A stretch of DNA of 41,120 nucleotides, taken from positions 1 to 41,120 of the forward strand of contig JAAFHB010000018.1 in NCBI GenBank assembly GCA_010906965.1. Reading direction: 5' to 3'. Origin of the DNA: Mariniphaga sp. GTDB taxonomy: Bacteria; Bacteroidota; Bacteroidia; Bacteroidales; Prolixibacteraceae. Position numbers and translations under genes: made by a program. Numbering within the stretch: position 1 is the stretch's first letter; each line of letters begins with the position of its first letter. This document shows positions 1-8,106 of this stretch, piece after piece. Below the pieces are notes generated by a model. That model saw nothing but the letters and a program-made list of their open reading frames with translations, did not search any database and was not told where the DNA came from.

Positions 1-116
1 GTGAAAGTTTAAGAAAAAAACGGTAAAATTGTCAGTCATTAGAGTTCTCTGAACCATCATCCTTGATGGGGGTCAATATGACCGGAGAAGGGGGGTCAAT
101 ATCACCGGAATATCCA
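1..116. mobile_element. End of an IS21-like insertion sequence (partial, runs off the left edge)
   Basis: Two direct repeats of 19 bp (68-86 and 91-109, period 23, one mismatch) with the core GGGGGTCAATAT(G/C)ACCGGA lie at the left edge. Tandem copies of a GGTCAnnnTnACCGGA-like unit near a terminus fit IS21-family elements, whose ends carry several repeated transposase-binding units; this assignment is from memory of the family. The element end is probably near 116, where the sequence reads ATCCA and the neighbouring gene's own coding sequence seems to begin. The codons GTG AAA GTT TAA at 1-12 could be the tail of the element's last gene (istB-like), but four codons prove nothing. No transposase is visible in the window. 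Confidence 0.5.
68..109. repeat. Two 19-bp direct repeats, period 23 bp
   Basis: Copies at 68-86 and 91-109 differ only at one position (G80 versus C103). Each begins with a run of five or six G and ends with ACCGGA. This is the main visible evidence for the transposon end. Confidence 0.85.
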
Positions 117-410
117 AGAGATAATTAAATATTGTGAATCAATGATAATTCTTCGAACATCATTAATATCTGTTTTATTAATTTTATCTGTATCAACCTC
201 TATACTCCACCATTGATACCAGCGATCTCCACTCTGGGTTATCAATACCTCTCTTGTTTTTAGAATATCTGTTGAGTCAATAAATTGGTACTTGTAACCT
301 TTCAAATCTTCGAAAGATATATAGATGTTCTCTTTTTTAGTCGCTTGATAAATACAAAAAGAAACTGAAAGTATTACAATTACAAAACAAAAATAGTTAT
401 TGATCTTCAT
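102..410 (-). CDS. Hypothetical secreted/membrane-anchored protein, C-terminus cut off by the transposon end
   Basis: A 102-residue protein of unknown function. Residues 1-22 form a hydrophobic N-terminal segment (FCFVIVILSVSFC), either a signal peptide or a lipoprotein signal ending at Cys19; the rest is polar. It starts with ATG at 410 and lies 9 bp downstream of the pseudogene at 420-921, so it probably belongs to the same minus-strand transcript. Its last residues (WIFR) and its TGA stop at 102-104 are read from the transposon terminal repeat, so the original C-terminus has very likely been replaced. I recognise no domain. Whether the truncated product is made is unknown. Confidence 0.5.
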   Translation of the reverse strand: MKINNYFCFVIVILSVSFCIYQATKKENIYISFEDLKGYKYQFIDSTDILKTREVLITQSGDRWYQWWSIEVDTDKINKTDINDVRRIIIDSQYLIISWIFR

Positions 411-419
411 ATTCTTATA

Positions 420-921
420 TTATTGACAGTTTAAACCCCGTGCACGAAAATAAGCTTCTGCCTCCCATATATCATTCATTTCCTCTGTTGTGAGATTAAT
501 TGAACCAACCTCTTTCAGTCCACTTAATGCTAATGACCTGTAATATTTGTCAATTTCAGAAAAGCCATTTTGCAAATCATAAGTCTTCAAAAACCTCGTC
601 ATTGCTGGAACATAAAAATGTATCAAAGGTGAAACTACACACTACTTCAATATAGTCCATTAGCTTTAGATTAATTCGAGGTGCAGCATCTTCACCTATT
701 TCAACTTTCGCTACAACTTTCCCATCCTTATATTTCCAGCCATTTACAAATTCGCCTTCTGTACTATGGTAAAACACATATCCAGACAGATCTTTGTCTC
801 TTTTGAGGTAGGATTCTCCCTGCATTGTGAATTTCTTTTTTTCCAAATAATCCTTATCACCAAAAACTGTCATAATAAACGACACCGACGCTTGTTCTTC
901 TTGTATTTCAGGATTACACAC
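420..921 (-). pseudogene. Frameshifted lipoprotein pseudogene, homologous to the core of the protein at 1468-3030
   Basis: Two overlapping reading frames form one broken gene. The first (921 to 577) encodes a stretch matching residues about 140-225 of the neighbouring large lipoprotein (counted from its upstream ATG): GDKDY for GDKEY, SYLKRDKDLSGYVFYH for AYLKREKHFSGHIFYH, NGWKYKDGKVVA for NGWKYEKGKLVA. The second (626 to 420) begins where this homology ends. Removing one T from the T5 run near 613-617 fuses the frames into one continuous product of about 165 codons. Upstream of the GTG at 921 the frame continues as a signal-peptide-like stretch (STIRIKAIAFI, then SVIFVC) interrupted by TGA at 934-936. 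So at least two lesions are seen. A sequencing error could explain the T run alone, but not the nonsense codon as well. Confidence 0.6.
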
Positions 922-998
922 AAAAATGACACTTCAAATAAATGCAATGGCTTTGATCCTAATCGTGCTCGTATTTACATCAAACAATACAACAATTC

Positions 999-1466
999 TT
1001 ATCCCGCAAATCGATTGAAACTCCGATGTACCCTTCTGAATATTAATGATTCGGTTCCTTCAATCGGTTCAACAACATAAATTTTCATGGAGTCAAACCT
1101 GCCACTACATGTTTTCCAAAATTTATCCAGATTTTCCTCCTTTTTGAGCCATTCCGTACCGTAATAATCAATGCTGTCAAGATATGATTTGGGCTTGATA
1201 AAAGAAGTGTCCCGATAATTTGAAAATTTGTAATAATGAATTAACTCATAGACTTTATAGCCTCTCTCAGAAGAAGCGGAATCCTTAGGAGGAATCTCTT
1301 TCCCTTTGGTGTAGTACAAATAGTGGTAATAATTATCCACTATTATATCATCACAGTGAAATAATTCTTTTGCATTATAAAAATAATAGGTTTTAGCTTT
1401 AATAATAGTCGGTTTACATTGACTGACAACTACACCTAGAAGTAGTATTAGAAAGAGTTTTTTCAT
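999..1466 (-). CDS. Small hypothetical lipoprotein
   Basis: A 155-residue protein with a clear lipoprotein signal: KK followed by LFLILLLGVVVSQC, giving a mature N-terminus at Cys17. The mature part is rich in Tyr and Lys and shows no domain I can name. The ATG at 1466 lies one base after the stop codon of the upstream lipoprotein gene (1468-1470), so the two are almost certainly translated from one mRNA. Immediate coupling to a large modular secreted protein makes a partner or immunity-type role conceivable, but nothing in this sequence shows it. Confidence 0.7.
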   Translation of the reverse strand: MKKLFLILLLGVVVSQCKPTIIKAKTYYFYNAKELFHCDDIIVDNYYHYLYYTKGKEIPPKDSASSERGYKVYELIHYYKFSNYRDTSFIKPKSYLDSIDYYGTEWLKKEENLDKFWKTCSGRFDSMKIYVVEPIEGTESLIFRRVHRSFNRFAG

Positions 1467-1467
1467 C

Positions 1468-3030
1468 TCAATTACAGTATTTTCGTGTGTTTTTCAATTC
1501 ATCGAAAAAACTTTGTCCTTGAGGGTATTTGCCCGGACCTAATATATCGTTTGACAGGCTGAATTTCACAGCCTCTGTATATGTATTTAGCGGCTTGGAT
1601 ATGCCTTGAGACTGATCAAAAGATTGAAGAGCCAAGGCTAAGTCATCGGTGTAGAAATTTAGCATTTCAGTTTCCTGATTTTTATCAAGACCACCGCCGT
1701 TAAAACCCCATCCTTTATAAAAAGCAAACAATGTTTGCCAGTTTTTAGAATGAGCATCTTCGTAGAACTGAGCTGCCAGTTTGGCATGTAGTGCTTCGTG
1801 CAACATACCGAGGGCAACAATCGTATTTGAGCTATTGTTCACAAAATCCTCCTCAAGTATAATTTGAACTGAATTATACACGTTATTTCTGGGTACTCCT
1901 AAAAATAATATTTCAGCATTAATTGTCGTATCGCTACCTAATGTCCATCTTAAGTTTAAATCGACGGGGCCTATGTATTTGTTAAGAATGCCTCTAAAAA
2001 TTTTCCCATTTAATAATCTATTATAGATGCAATCAGCTTTAGGATTCAGCCATAGTTCGTTAAACAAAATTGGACAGTTACAAAGAGGACAGTCTGTTAC
2101 ACCAGCACTTTTCAGCTGACTCATTTCCACACATTTTCCACAAACCGGGCACGTAGATGCACAATTACATGGGGCAGGTGGTGTTGGAGGCTTGTATAAA
2201 CCATCGTTAGGATCTGTTGTCCCGTTTCCATTGATGCCATTAGTAAATCCACCGGAACCAGTAAAATAGGTAGGACATTCGATGAAATCTAATGTCGTAT
2301 AATACGAATATGTTGTATAAATATACTTGCCGTGTTGAAACCATTCAGTAGCAACCTCCCATCTAGTATAGACTGTTGTAGGAATACAAGTGGTCGCCAT
2401 TTTTAAATTAGTCTGCAAAACATCCCCCGAAGTTTGGGTTGTTGTTGCAACTAATTTTCCTTTTTCGTATTTCCAGCCATTCGCATAATTTCCAGCAGGA
2501 TCGTGGTAAAAAATATGGCCTGAAAAGTGTTTTTCCCTTTTCAGGTAAGCGTTTTCTTTCAGCCGACTTTCTTTATTATCATGGTATTCTTTATCTCCTA
2601 TAATAGACATCAGAAACTGTTCAATTTTCCCACTCTTTTTATTTTTAGTAAAAACCATTCGCGTTAAAGAATTTTTTAGCCCGTTTTGCTTATTTGCGTT
2701 CCATTCATCATATACAGATTTATCTGCAAAACCAAAACCACCCTGCACAAGCAAGCCAACTTCAACAACTTCAATATCATCATTTTTCGAAGTCGTTCCA
2801 TTGCTCCAGTCGGGCTTTATCCCCATTTTTCTACTTTCGCCCACTTTCCCGTCTTTCAATACCATATCCGGTTGTTTGTTAGAGTCGTAAAAGTTTTTCG
2901 CATCGGCCAAGCTCATTGATTTGGCATCATTTTCATTGGTAGTCTCTTTAAGTTTTTCTTTTTGGCAGGCCAGTGCAACCAACATAAAAACAAAAACAAT
3001 TGTGCTTGTTCTAAGTAATAATTTTCTCAC
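1468..3030 (-). CDS. Large modular lipoprotein with Cys-rich linker and C-terminal HEALH metalloprotease-like domain
   Basis: I chose the GTG at 3030 (VRKLLLR...) because it gives a normal 22-residue lipoprotein signal ending LVALAC; an upstream in-frame ATG at 3087 would add 19 residues (539 in total). Residue numbers below use the longer form. After Cys41 comes a charged region, then a core (about 140-225) with the motifs GDKEY, YLKREKHFSG and NGWKYEKGK, shared with the pseudogene at 420-921. A Cys-rich stretch follows at 306-338 (CNC, CPVCGKC, CPLCNC). The C-terminal half has MLHEALHA at about 428-435, a zinc-metallopeptidase HExxH motif; a third zinc ligand is not obvious. Probably surface or periplasmic. 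Family unknown to me by name; proteolytic activity is inference. Confidence 0.75.
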   Translation of the reverse strand: MRKLLLRTSTIVFVFMLVALACQKEKLKETTNENDAKSMSLADAKNFYDSNKQPDMVLKDGKVGESRKMGIKPDWSNGTTSKNDDIEVVEVGLLVQGGFGFADKSVYDEWNANKQNGLKNSLTRMVFTKNKKSGKIEQFLMSIIGDKEYHDNKESRLKENAYLKREKHFSGHIFYHDPAGNYANGWKYEKGKLVATTTQTSGDVLQTNLKMATTCIPTTVYTRWEVATEWFQHGKYIYTTYSYYTTLDFIECPTYFTGSGGFTNGINGNGTTDPNDGLYKPPTPPAPCNCASTCPVCGKCVEMSQLKSAGVTDCPLCNCPILFNELWLNPKADCIYNRLLNGKIFRGILNKYIGPVDLNLRWTLGSDTTINAEILFLGVPRNNVYNSVQIILEEDFVNNSSNTIVALGMLHEALHAKLAAQFYEDAHSKNWQTLFAFYKGWGFNGGGLDKNQETEMLNFYTDDLALALQSFDQSQGISKPLNTYTEAVKFSLSNDILGPGKYPQGQSFFDELKNTRKYCN

Positions 3031-3125
3031 TGTGATTTGATTTAAGGTTAACTTAATTTGGATTTTTATATTAATAGGAAAGGGCATCCAATTGTTACCT
3101 TAATTATAGCCAATTTATGTGGAAT

Positions 3126-3662
3126 TTATTCTGAAGCTTGCGGCACCTTGTAAAGCTTCTCCAGATTATACCCCCGCTTCCGGGCTTTATCGCAAAGCAT
3201 GTTGTAAATAGTAAGATCCATTTGTGGCGTACGACTTAGTATCCAGAAGTATTTGTCAGATGAACTGCCATTTATAACATACTGGTAATTTGCATCTAAT
3301 TCCAACACAAAGTAATCGGCATAGAAGATCCAGAAGAAAGAGACTTTCAACTTTCCGGGCTCCAGTTTATTCGGGATTTTGGCTTTCCCTGTTGCCTTTG
3401 AATGTTCGCCATCAAGGGTTCCTCTGAATCCCTCATTCAGAACTTCAATCATCCCGTCATCTTTAAGCCTGTAAGTTGCAGTTACTCCAACCAGGTTCTT
3501 TTCGAACGAATGTGGAAAACGCGCAATCTCATACCACTTTCCGAGGTAACGGTTCAGATCGAGTTCTTTCACAGTAGTTTTGTCAATCATCTGGCTTTGG
3601 GTCTTTGTACAGCTGCAAAAAAACAGAACATTCAATATCAGGAGGACTCGGAATATTCGCAT
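3126..3662 (-). CDS. blc: Outer-membrane lipocalin (Blc family)
   Basis: A 178-residue lipoprotein: signal MRIFRVLLILNVLFFCSC with lipobox cysteine at 18, then a lipocalin domain. The first lipocalin signature (G-x-W) is YLGKWYEIARF at 39-49, and later strands carry GKAKIPNKLEPGKLKVSFFW and a YFVLELDANYQY strand, all in the Blc order. Length and signal match bacterial lipocalins anchored to the outer membrane, which bind fatty acids or lysophospholipids and are linked to envelope stress. It is divergent from the ABC operon and has a perfect -7 element just upstream. Confidence 0.92.
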   Translation of the reverse strand: MRIFRVLLILNVLFFCSCTKTQSQMIDKTTVKELDLNRYLGKWYEIARFPHSFEKNLVGVTATYRLKDDGMIEVLNEGFRGTLDGEHSKATGKAKIPNKLEPGKLKVSFFWIFYADYFVLELDANYQYVINGSSSDKYFWILSRTPQMDLTIYNMLCDKARKRGYNLEKLYKVPQASE

Positions 3663-3686
3663 AACTTAAATTGTTTTTAGGCACTT

Positions 3687-3694
3687 CAAAATTA
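3687..3694 (-). promoter_or_regulatory. Bacteroidota -7 element for the lipocalin gene
   Basis: On the minus strand this reads TAATTTTG, an exact match to TAnnTTTG, 24 nt upstream of the lipocalin ATG. A TTTA (plus-strand TAAA, 3712-3715) about 17 nt further upstream is the best -33 candidate, one base off TTTG. Confidence 0.45.
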
Positions 3695-3716
3695 ACCAAT
3701 AAATTCAGAAATAAAT

Positions 3717-3724
3717 TATATTTG
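3717..3724 (+). promoter_or_regulatory. Bacteroidota -7 element for the ABC transporter operon
   Basis: TATATTTG matches TAnnTTTG exactly, 31 nt upstream of the ATG at 3756. No good -33 TTTG is seen at the expected spacing. Confidence 0.45.
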
Positions 3725-3755
3725 TCTGTCTAAATACCTTTATACCTATTACCTT

Positions 3756-4535
3756 ATGAACAATCAAATAATCGTTGAAATACGCAATCTTCAAAAAAAC
3801 TATGGTCAGAAGCAGGTGCTTCAGGGAATTAATCTTGAGATCACATCAGGGCAAATCATTGGTTATATCGGACCGAACGGCGCAGGTAAATCGACAACTG
3901 TAAAGATCCTTTGTGGTTTAATCAGCGATTTTCTGGGAGAAGTCACCATCTTCGGAAAAGATCTTCGCACGCAAACACTTGATATTAAACGGCAAATCGG
4001 CTATATTCCGGAAAATGCAGTACTTTACGAATCCCTGACACCGTTGGAATTTATGGAGTTCGTAGGCGAAATGCGGGGACTTGGGACAGAACAAACGCGC
4101 GATAAAGCTGAAAAGCTGATGAATATCTTCGAAATGAAGCCGCATCTGAATCAACGGATTGCCACCTTTTCGAAAGGGATGCGCCAGAAAGTGCTCATCT
4201 GTTCCGCATTGCTCCACAATCCCGATCTTATCTTTATGGATGAACCGCTCTCTGGTCTCGATGCCAATTCGGTGATCATGGTCAAAGAGATGCTGATTCA
4301 CCTCGCGCATGATGGGAAAACAATTTTTTACAGTTCGCACCTGATGGATGTTGTCGAAAAGATTTCGGACCGGATCATTCTGATTGATCAGGGGAAAGTG
4401 ATTGCGGATGGTTCGTTTGACGATTTGAATAAGCTCTCGCATGACGAAAATCTCGAAAAGATGTTTACACGTCTCACTGGAAATACAGACCATGGCGAAA
4501 AAGCGGAAGCATTTATCAACGCATTCGAAAAGTAA
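3756..4535 (+). CDS. ABC transporter ATP-binding protein
   Basis: A 259-residue ABC ATPase. Walker A is GPNGAGKS at 39-46, the signature motif is FSKGMRQ at 138-144 (a variant of LSGGQ common in ABC-2 exporters), Walker B is DLIFMDE at 157-163, followed by the D-loop SGLD and a switch His in SSH. It works as the cytoplasmic motor for the membrane protein encoded 5 bp downstream. The form (single domain, about 260 residues, FSKGMRQ signature) is typical of ABC-2-type export systems; the substrate cannot be read from the sequence. Confidence 0.93.
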   Translation: MNNQIIVEIRNLQKNYGQKQVLQGINLEITSGQIIGYIGPNGAGKSTTVKILCGLISDFLGEVTIFGKDLRTQTLDIKRQIGYIPENAVLYESLTPLEFMEFVGEMRGLGTEQTRDKAEKLMNIFEMKPHLNQRIATFSKGMRQKVLICSALLHNPDLIFMDEPLSGLDANSVIMVKEMLIHLAHDGKTIFYSSHLMDVVEKISDRIILIDQGKVIADGSFDDLNKLSHDENLEKMFTRLTGNTDHGEKAEAFINAFEK

Positions 4536-4540
4536 AGACG

Positions 4541-6214
4541 ATGATACGCATTATACTATCGCTTTTTGTCCCCTTCCGCTGGTTTATTGAGAAAATGGAT
4601 GCTGATTACAATCAGTTTATCCGGATCTTACAACTCAAGCTCACGCTCGATGACCGGCGCGCTAATAAATATTCGAAAAAATCAACAAACGGACAAGAGA
4701 AAACGTTGATCAAGCAATCGTTTTTTCAAATCCTGATGGGAGCGTTCTTTGGGATATTTCTAATAATGATCAAAACACCATTTACCTTTTTCTACCTCTC
4801 CCACACGTTTCTGATGGCAATGATGGCCATGATGATCATCTCGGAGTTCTCCACCATTCTGTTCGATACTTCAGAGAACGTAATTATCCAACCCTTACCA
4901 ATCAAAGGGAATACGGTGAGTCTGGCACGCAATGCGCATGTGTTTATCTACCTCGCAATGATGGCATTTTGTCTTTCAGTGGTAACGATCGTTATTGCAA
5001 TCTATAAGTTTGGAAATCTGGCAGGATTGATTTATGTTTTCACCATATTTCTGAATGTGCTGTTTACCTTATTTTTTACCAATATTCTGTATCTCGGAAT
5101 TATGCGTGTCGTCAGCGGAGAGCGGCTTAAGAACCTGCTTATGTACTTTCAGATCGTGATTGCCATCTTCTTTATGGCGGCCTACCAGATCGGACTAAGG
5201 ATGATTGATAAAACGGCCATTCAGGAGCTGGTCCTGCCTGTTCACTGGTTTACTTTCCTGTTGCCACCGGCTTTCTTTTCCGGGCTGATCGAAGCACTCA
5301 CAACATTGAATTTTGATCAATCGCACCTGTTATTTATTGCTGAAGCATTGGTTATACCACCTGTTGCAATCTATTTTACAGGTAAATACCTCACGCCAGT
5401 CTTTAACAGGAAATTGATGGATCTGGAACAGGGCGACCGCGTTTCGAAGATCAAAATGGAGTCGGGCCATAAGAGTATTTGGTACAGTTTAATGGCTCCG
5501 CTGTTTGCTCATTCAAAGGAGGAAAAGGCAGCATTTAAAATGATGTGGAAAATGACCGGCCGCGAAAGACAGTTTAAACAAACAATGCTACCATCGTTTG
5601 GATATATCATTATCATGATCATCGCACCCAACATTGGCAAACACAGCAGTTTCAGTGATTTCACAACAGGCTACAATTACCTGTTTGTTTTATATGCCTT
5701 TATAATGATTCCGTTTGCGCTCTCCACTTCTTTATTGATTGGAAATAATCAAACTTCGACATGGGTATTCAAAACAATGCCATTAGCATCACCTGTAAGC
5801 CTTTTTAAAGGAGCCATTAATGCAGCTTTTGCAAGGTATTTTATTCCGTTTTATCTTTTGATGGGTACCGGAGTATGTGGACTGTGGGGCATCAAGGTTC
5901 TGCCGGATGTTTTCATAGCATTTCTTGCAATCTACCTGATTACATTGCTATTGTATTACTATCAGCAACCTGGTTTCCCGTTTTCACTTGAGAAAACAGC
6001 TGCGCAAGGCAGCGCCAATGCAATAAAAGTATTTGGATTGATGGCCATAACCGGGCTAATTGGGTTTCTGCACTATGCATTGCTGAAATGGTTTGACTTT
6101 GCCAGCCTGATGTTGATTCCAGTTTATGTCGGAGCGATATATTACGTGAACCGGACGATGGTTTACAGGAAGATTACCTGGTTGGAAGTCGATCGCGTTA
6201 ATAGTTATTCATAG
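4541..6214 (+). CDS. Large ABC transporter membrane subunit (putative permease)
   Basis: A 557-residue integral membrane protein with roughly ten to twelve hydrophobic segments. The N-terminal amphipathic part (FIRILQLKLTLDDRR) precedes the first membrane span at about 65-90, and a central charged stretch near 290-345 separates two membrane halves. It starts 5 bp after the ATPase stop, so the two form one operon and presumably one transporter. No named permease family is certain from memory. The substrate is unknown. Confidence 0.8.
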   Translation: MIRIILSLFVPFRWFIEKMDADYNQFIRILQLKLTLDDRRANKYSKKSTNGQEKTLIKQSFFQILMGAFFGIFLIMIKTPFTFFYLSHTFLMAMMAMMIISEFSTILFDTSENVIIQPLPIKGNTVSLARNAHVFIYLAMMAFCLSVVTIVIAIYKFGNLAGLIYVFTIFLNVLFTLFFTNILYLGIMRVVSGERLKNLLMYFQIVIAIFFMAAYQIGLRMIDKTAIQELVLPVHWFTFLLPPAFFSGLIEALTTLNFDQSHLLFIAEALVIPPVAIYFTGKYLTPVFNRKLMDLEQGDRVSKIKMESGHKSIWYSLMAPLFAHSKEEKAAFKMMWKMTGRERQFKQTMLPSFGYIIIMIIAPNIGKHSSFSDFTTGYNYLFVLYAFIMIPFALSTSLLIGNNQTSTWVFKTMPLASPVSLFKGAINAAFARYFIPFYLLMGTGVCGLWGIKVLPDVFIAFLAIYLITLLLYYYQQPGFPFSLEKTAAQGSANAIKVFGLMAITGLIGFLHYALLKWFDFASLMLIPVYVGAIYYVNRTMVYRKITWLEVDRVNSYS

Positions 6215-6216
6215 CA

Positions 6217-6603
6217 GTGAAGATCGCACAAATACCAAACAATCAACTCATTCGGCTGACAATCATTCTTGGCTTATTAGTGATTGTCGCATTGATTCCG
6301 CATCAACTCCTATTCGACGAAACACAAGTGGTATGCATTCACTACTATTTGCTGGGGTTTCAATGTCCGTTGTGCGGAATGACACGCGCGGTTCACGATT
6401 TTATGCACCTTCAATTTGCATCCGCAATCAGTTACAACATTGTGGTTGCCCTGCTCCCACTCTACCTTGCAGTAGATATCGCCGTGATATTCTTTAAACG
6501 GAACCGGTTGTTTGTGCAGGCCAGGAAAATCCTTATAATTCTAATCATGGCTGGATTCCTGTTGCTTTATATCTTCCGCATCGTAATCCACTTTAGCTCA
6601 TAA
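6217..6603 (+). CDS. DUF2752 family membrane protein
   Basis: A 128-residue protein with three membrane spans. The family hallmark CPLCGMTRAVHDFMHL sits after the first span; it is the conserved CPxCGxTRA motif of DUF2752, a family of unknown function with two conserved cysteines that could bind metal or a redox partner. It starts with GTG two bases after the permease stop, so it is translationally linked to the ABC transporter and may be an accessory part of it. Confidence 0.85.
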   Translation: MKIAQIPNNQLIRLTIILGLLVIVALIPHQLLFDETQVVCIHYYLLGFQCPLCGMTRAVHDFMHLQFASAISYNIVVALLPLYLAVDIAVIFFKRNRLFVQARKILIILIMAGFLLLYIFRIVIHFSS

Positions 6604-6759
6604 TTGAATGGTTGAATCAACAATAAGGAAACTTAAATGCGATGAAAATAATTTCTGCGCCTCCGGCGGTATCGCTACTTTCGTATAGATTTTCCCGGCA
6701 TTGTTCCTTGCGCTTATCTGGTAACACTTTCTGGCTAAGACAAGAGACAAACTCAACGT
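6604..6759. other. Intergenic gap between convergent genes
   Basis: A 156-bp gap between the end of the ABC/DUF2752 operon and the end of the DUF58 gene. I see no strong terminator hairpin with a T run; only a short GCCTCCGGCGG element near 6660. No gene is supported. Confidence 0.5.
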
Positions 6760-8097
6760 CTAAATCTTCCCCATCATCTTCAATTCCAGGTATTGATTGA
6801 TCAGGTTCGCCGAGAGATCTTCTGGTTTCGTCAGGATCGACAGAATTCCATGCTTCTTCAGCTCGCGGACAATCAGCTTCTTCTCGAAAACAAACTTCTC
6901 TGCAATGGTTTTTACATAAATCGCTTCGAGTGTATGCACATTGGATTGCGCAAAAGTTTTCACTTCGGCATTTTCGAAGATCACCACCAAAAGCAGGTGA
7001 TTTTTTGACAAGTGCTTTAAATAATTCAATTGCCGATGAAGCGAAGTGATGCTTTCGAAATTCGTGTAAAGGATCATCAGACTCCGATGCGTGACATTCC
7101 GGCGGACAAAAGCACTTAGATAAGCATAATCCGATTCAAGGAATGCAGTCTTCTGATTGTAAAGCAACTCAAGAATTTTAGCCATCGTTTTATTCCCGCG
7201 CTCTGCCCTCAGAAAAGTATCTGTCTTTTGATTAAAGGTGATCAATCCCGCCTTATCATATTTCAACAACGCTGTATTCGAAAGGATTAATGAACTATTG
7301 ATCGCATAATCGAGCAATGTCATCCCGTTGAAAGGCATGTGCATGGATCTTCCCTTGTCGATCACATTAAAAATCTGCTGTGAACGTTCCTCCTGGTATT
7401 GATCAACCATAAGTTTCGAACGTCGTGCCGTAGCGTTCCAGTTGATCGTGCGGTAGTTGTCACCAACAACATAGTCCTTTATCTGATCGAACTCAGAGAA
7501 AGAACCCACGCGACGGATGCGCTTAACACCAGCATCAACCAATTGATTCGAAATAGCCAGAAATTCGTATTTACGCATTTGCAGAAACGAAGGATATACC
7601 GAAACTTTCGTCTCCGGATTCCCGAATCTAATTCGCCTGCTCCACAATCCGATTTGCGTTGATATATACACATTCGTAAAACCAAAAATATATTCACCCC
7701 GCTCTTTGGGAACTAATACGTAATGAATCACTTGCTCTTCCTTCGGCTTCAAAACCATCAGCACAGAAAAGTCGCGCATCTGAAATTGTACCGGGACTTC
7801 ATCAATTACCTCAACCCAAAGTTTAAAGAAATGGTTGTTGGTAATGTAAATAGCCACCTTATTTTCATCGCCATTCGAAAGCTTTTCGGACATTGTCCGA
7901 CGCAATAACACTAACTGCCGCCTGGTGAGAAACAGCAAAACAGCGTCGAAGATCAACAGCAGGCTAAAAAACAACAGCAAAACTTTGGCCACAAGAAACA
8001 CCGGATCAAAAAACTGACCCAGCACAAACAACACTATAATCATGGTGCTTATTGCATACAACCGAAACCGCGTATATATTTCCTTGATGAATCTCAC
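6760..8097 (-). CDS. DUF58 domain-containing protein
   Basis: A 445-residue protein with two N-terminal membrane spans (about 13-58), an extracytoplasmic-looking beta-rich part, and the DUF58 core near 195-240: FSEFDQIKDYVVGDNYRTIN, then W-x-A-T-A-RR, matching the family's E-Y-x-x-GD-x-x-R-x-I-x-W-x-x-x-AR motif. The C-terminal part resembles a von Willebrand A-like fold (IDKGRSM, FNVI). DUF58 proteins are nearly always coded next to MoxR ATPases, as here (9 bp downstream of MoxR), and are thought to be MoxR clients. Exact role unknown. Confidence 0.9.
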   Translation of the reverse strand: MRFIKEIYTRFRLYAISTMIIVLFVLGQFFDPVFLVAKVLLLFFSLLLIFDAVLLFLTRRQLVLLRRTMSEKLSNGDENKVAIYITNNHFFKLWVEVIDEVPVQFQMRDFSVLMVLKPKEEQVIHYVLVPKERGEYIFGFTNVYISTQIGLWSRRIRFGNPETKVSVYPSFLQMRKYEFLAISNQLVDAGVKRIRRVGSFSEFDQIKDYVVGDNYRTINWNATARRSKLMVDQYQEERSQQIFNVIDKGRSMHMPFNGMTLLDYAINSSLILSNTALLKYDKAGLITFNQKTDTFLRAERGNKTMAKILELLYNQKTAFLESDYAYLSAFVRRNVTHRSLMILYTNFESITSLHRQLNYLKHLSKNHLLLVVIFENAEVKTFAQSNVHTLEAIYVKTIAEKFVFEKKLIVRELKKHGILSILTKPEDLSANLINQYLELKMMGKI

Positions 8098-8106
8098 AAT
8101 AAATTT

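Noticed and set aside
766-1080. Plus-strand open frame of 104 codons across the pseudogene
   Set aside because: It lies antisense to the pseudogene, whose homology to the neighbouring lipoprotein explains the region; no promoter or family match.
1468-3087. ATG at 3087 as the start of the large lipoprotein
   Set aside because: Not excluded, but it adds 19 residues before a normal lipoprotein signal; the GTG at 3030 fits better.
3918-4493. 191-codon open frame on the minus strand inside the ABC ATPase gene
   Set aside because: It is fully antisense to a gene with clear Walker motifs; its translation has no recognisable motif and its composition is that of a codon shadow.
6604-6759. Remnant gene or small RNA in the gap after DUF2752
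   Set aside because: Only a short GC-rich element and no frame or strong hairpin; too little to support.
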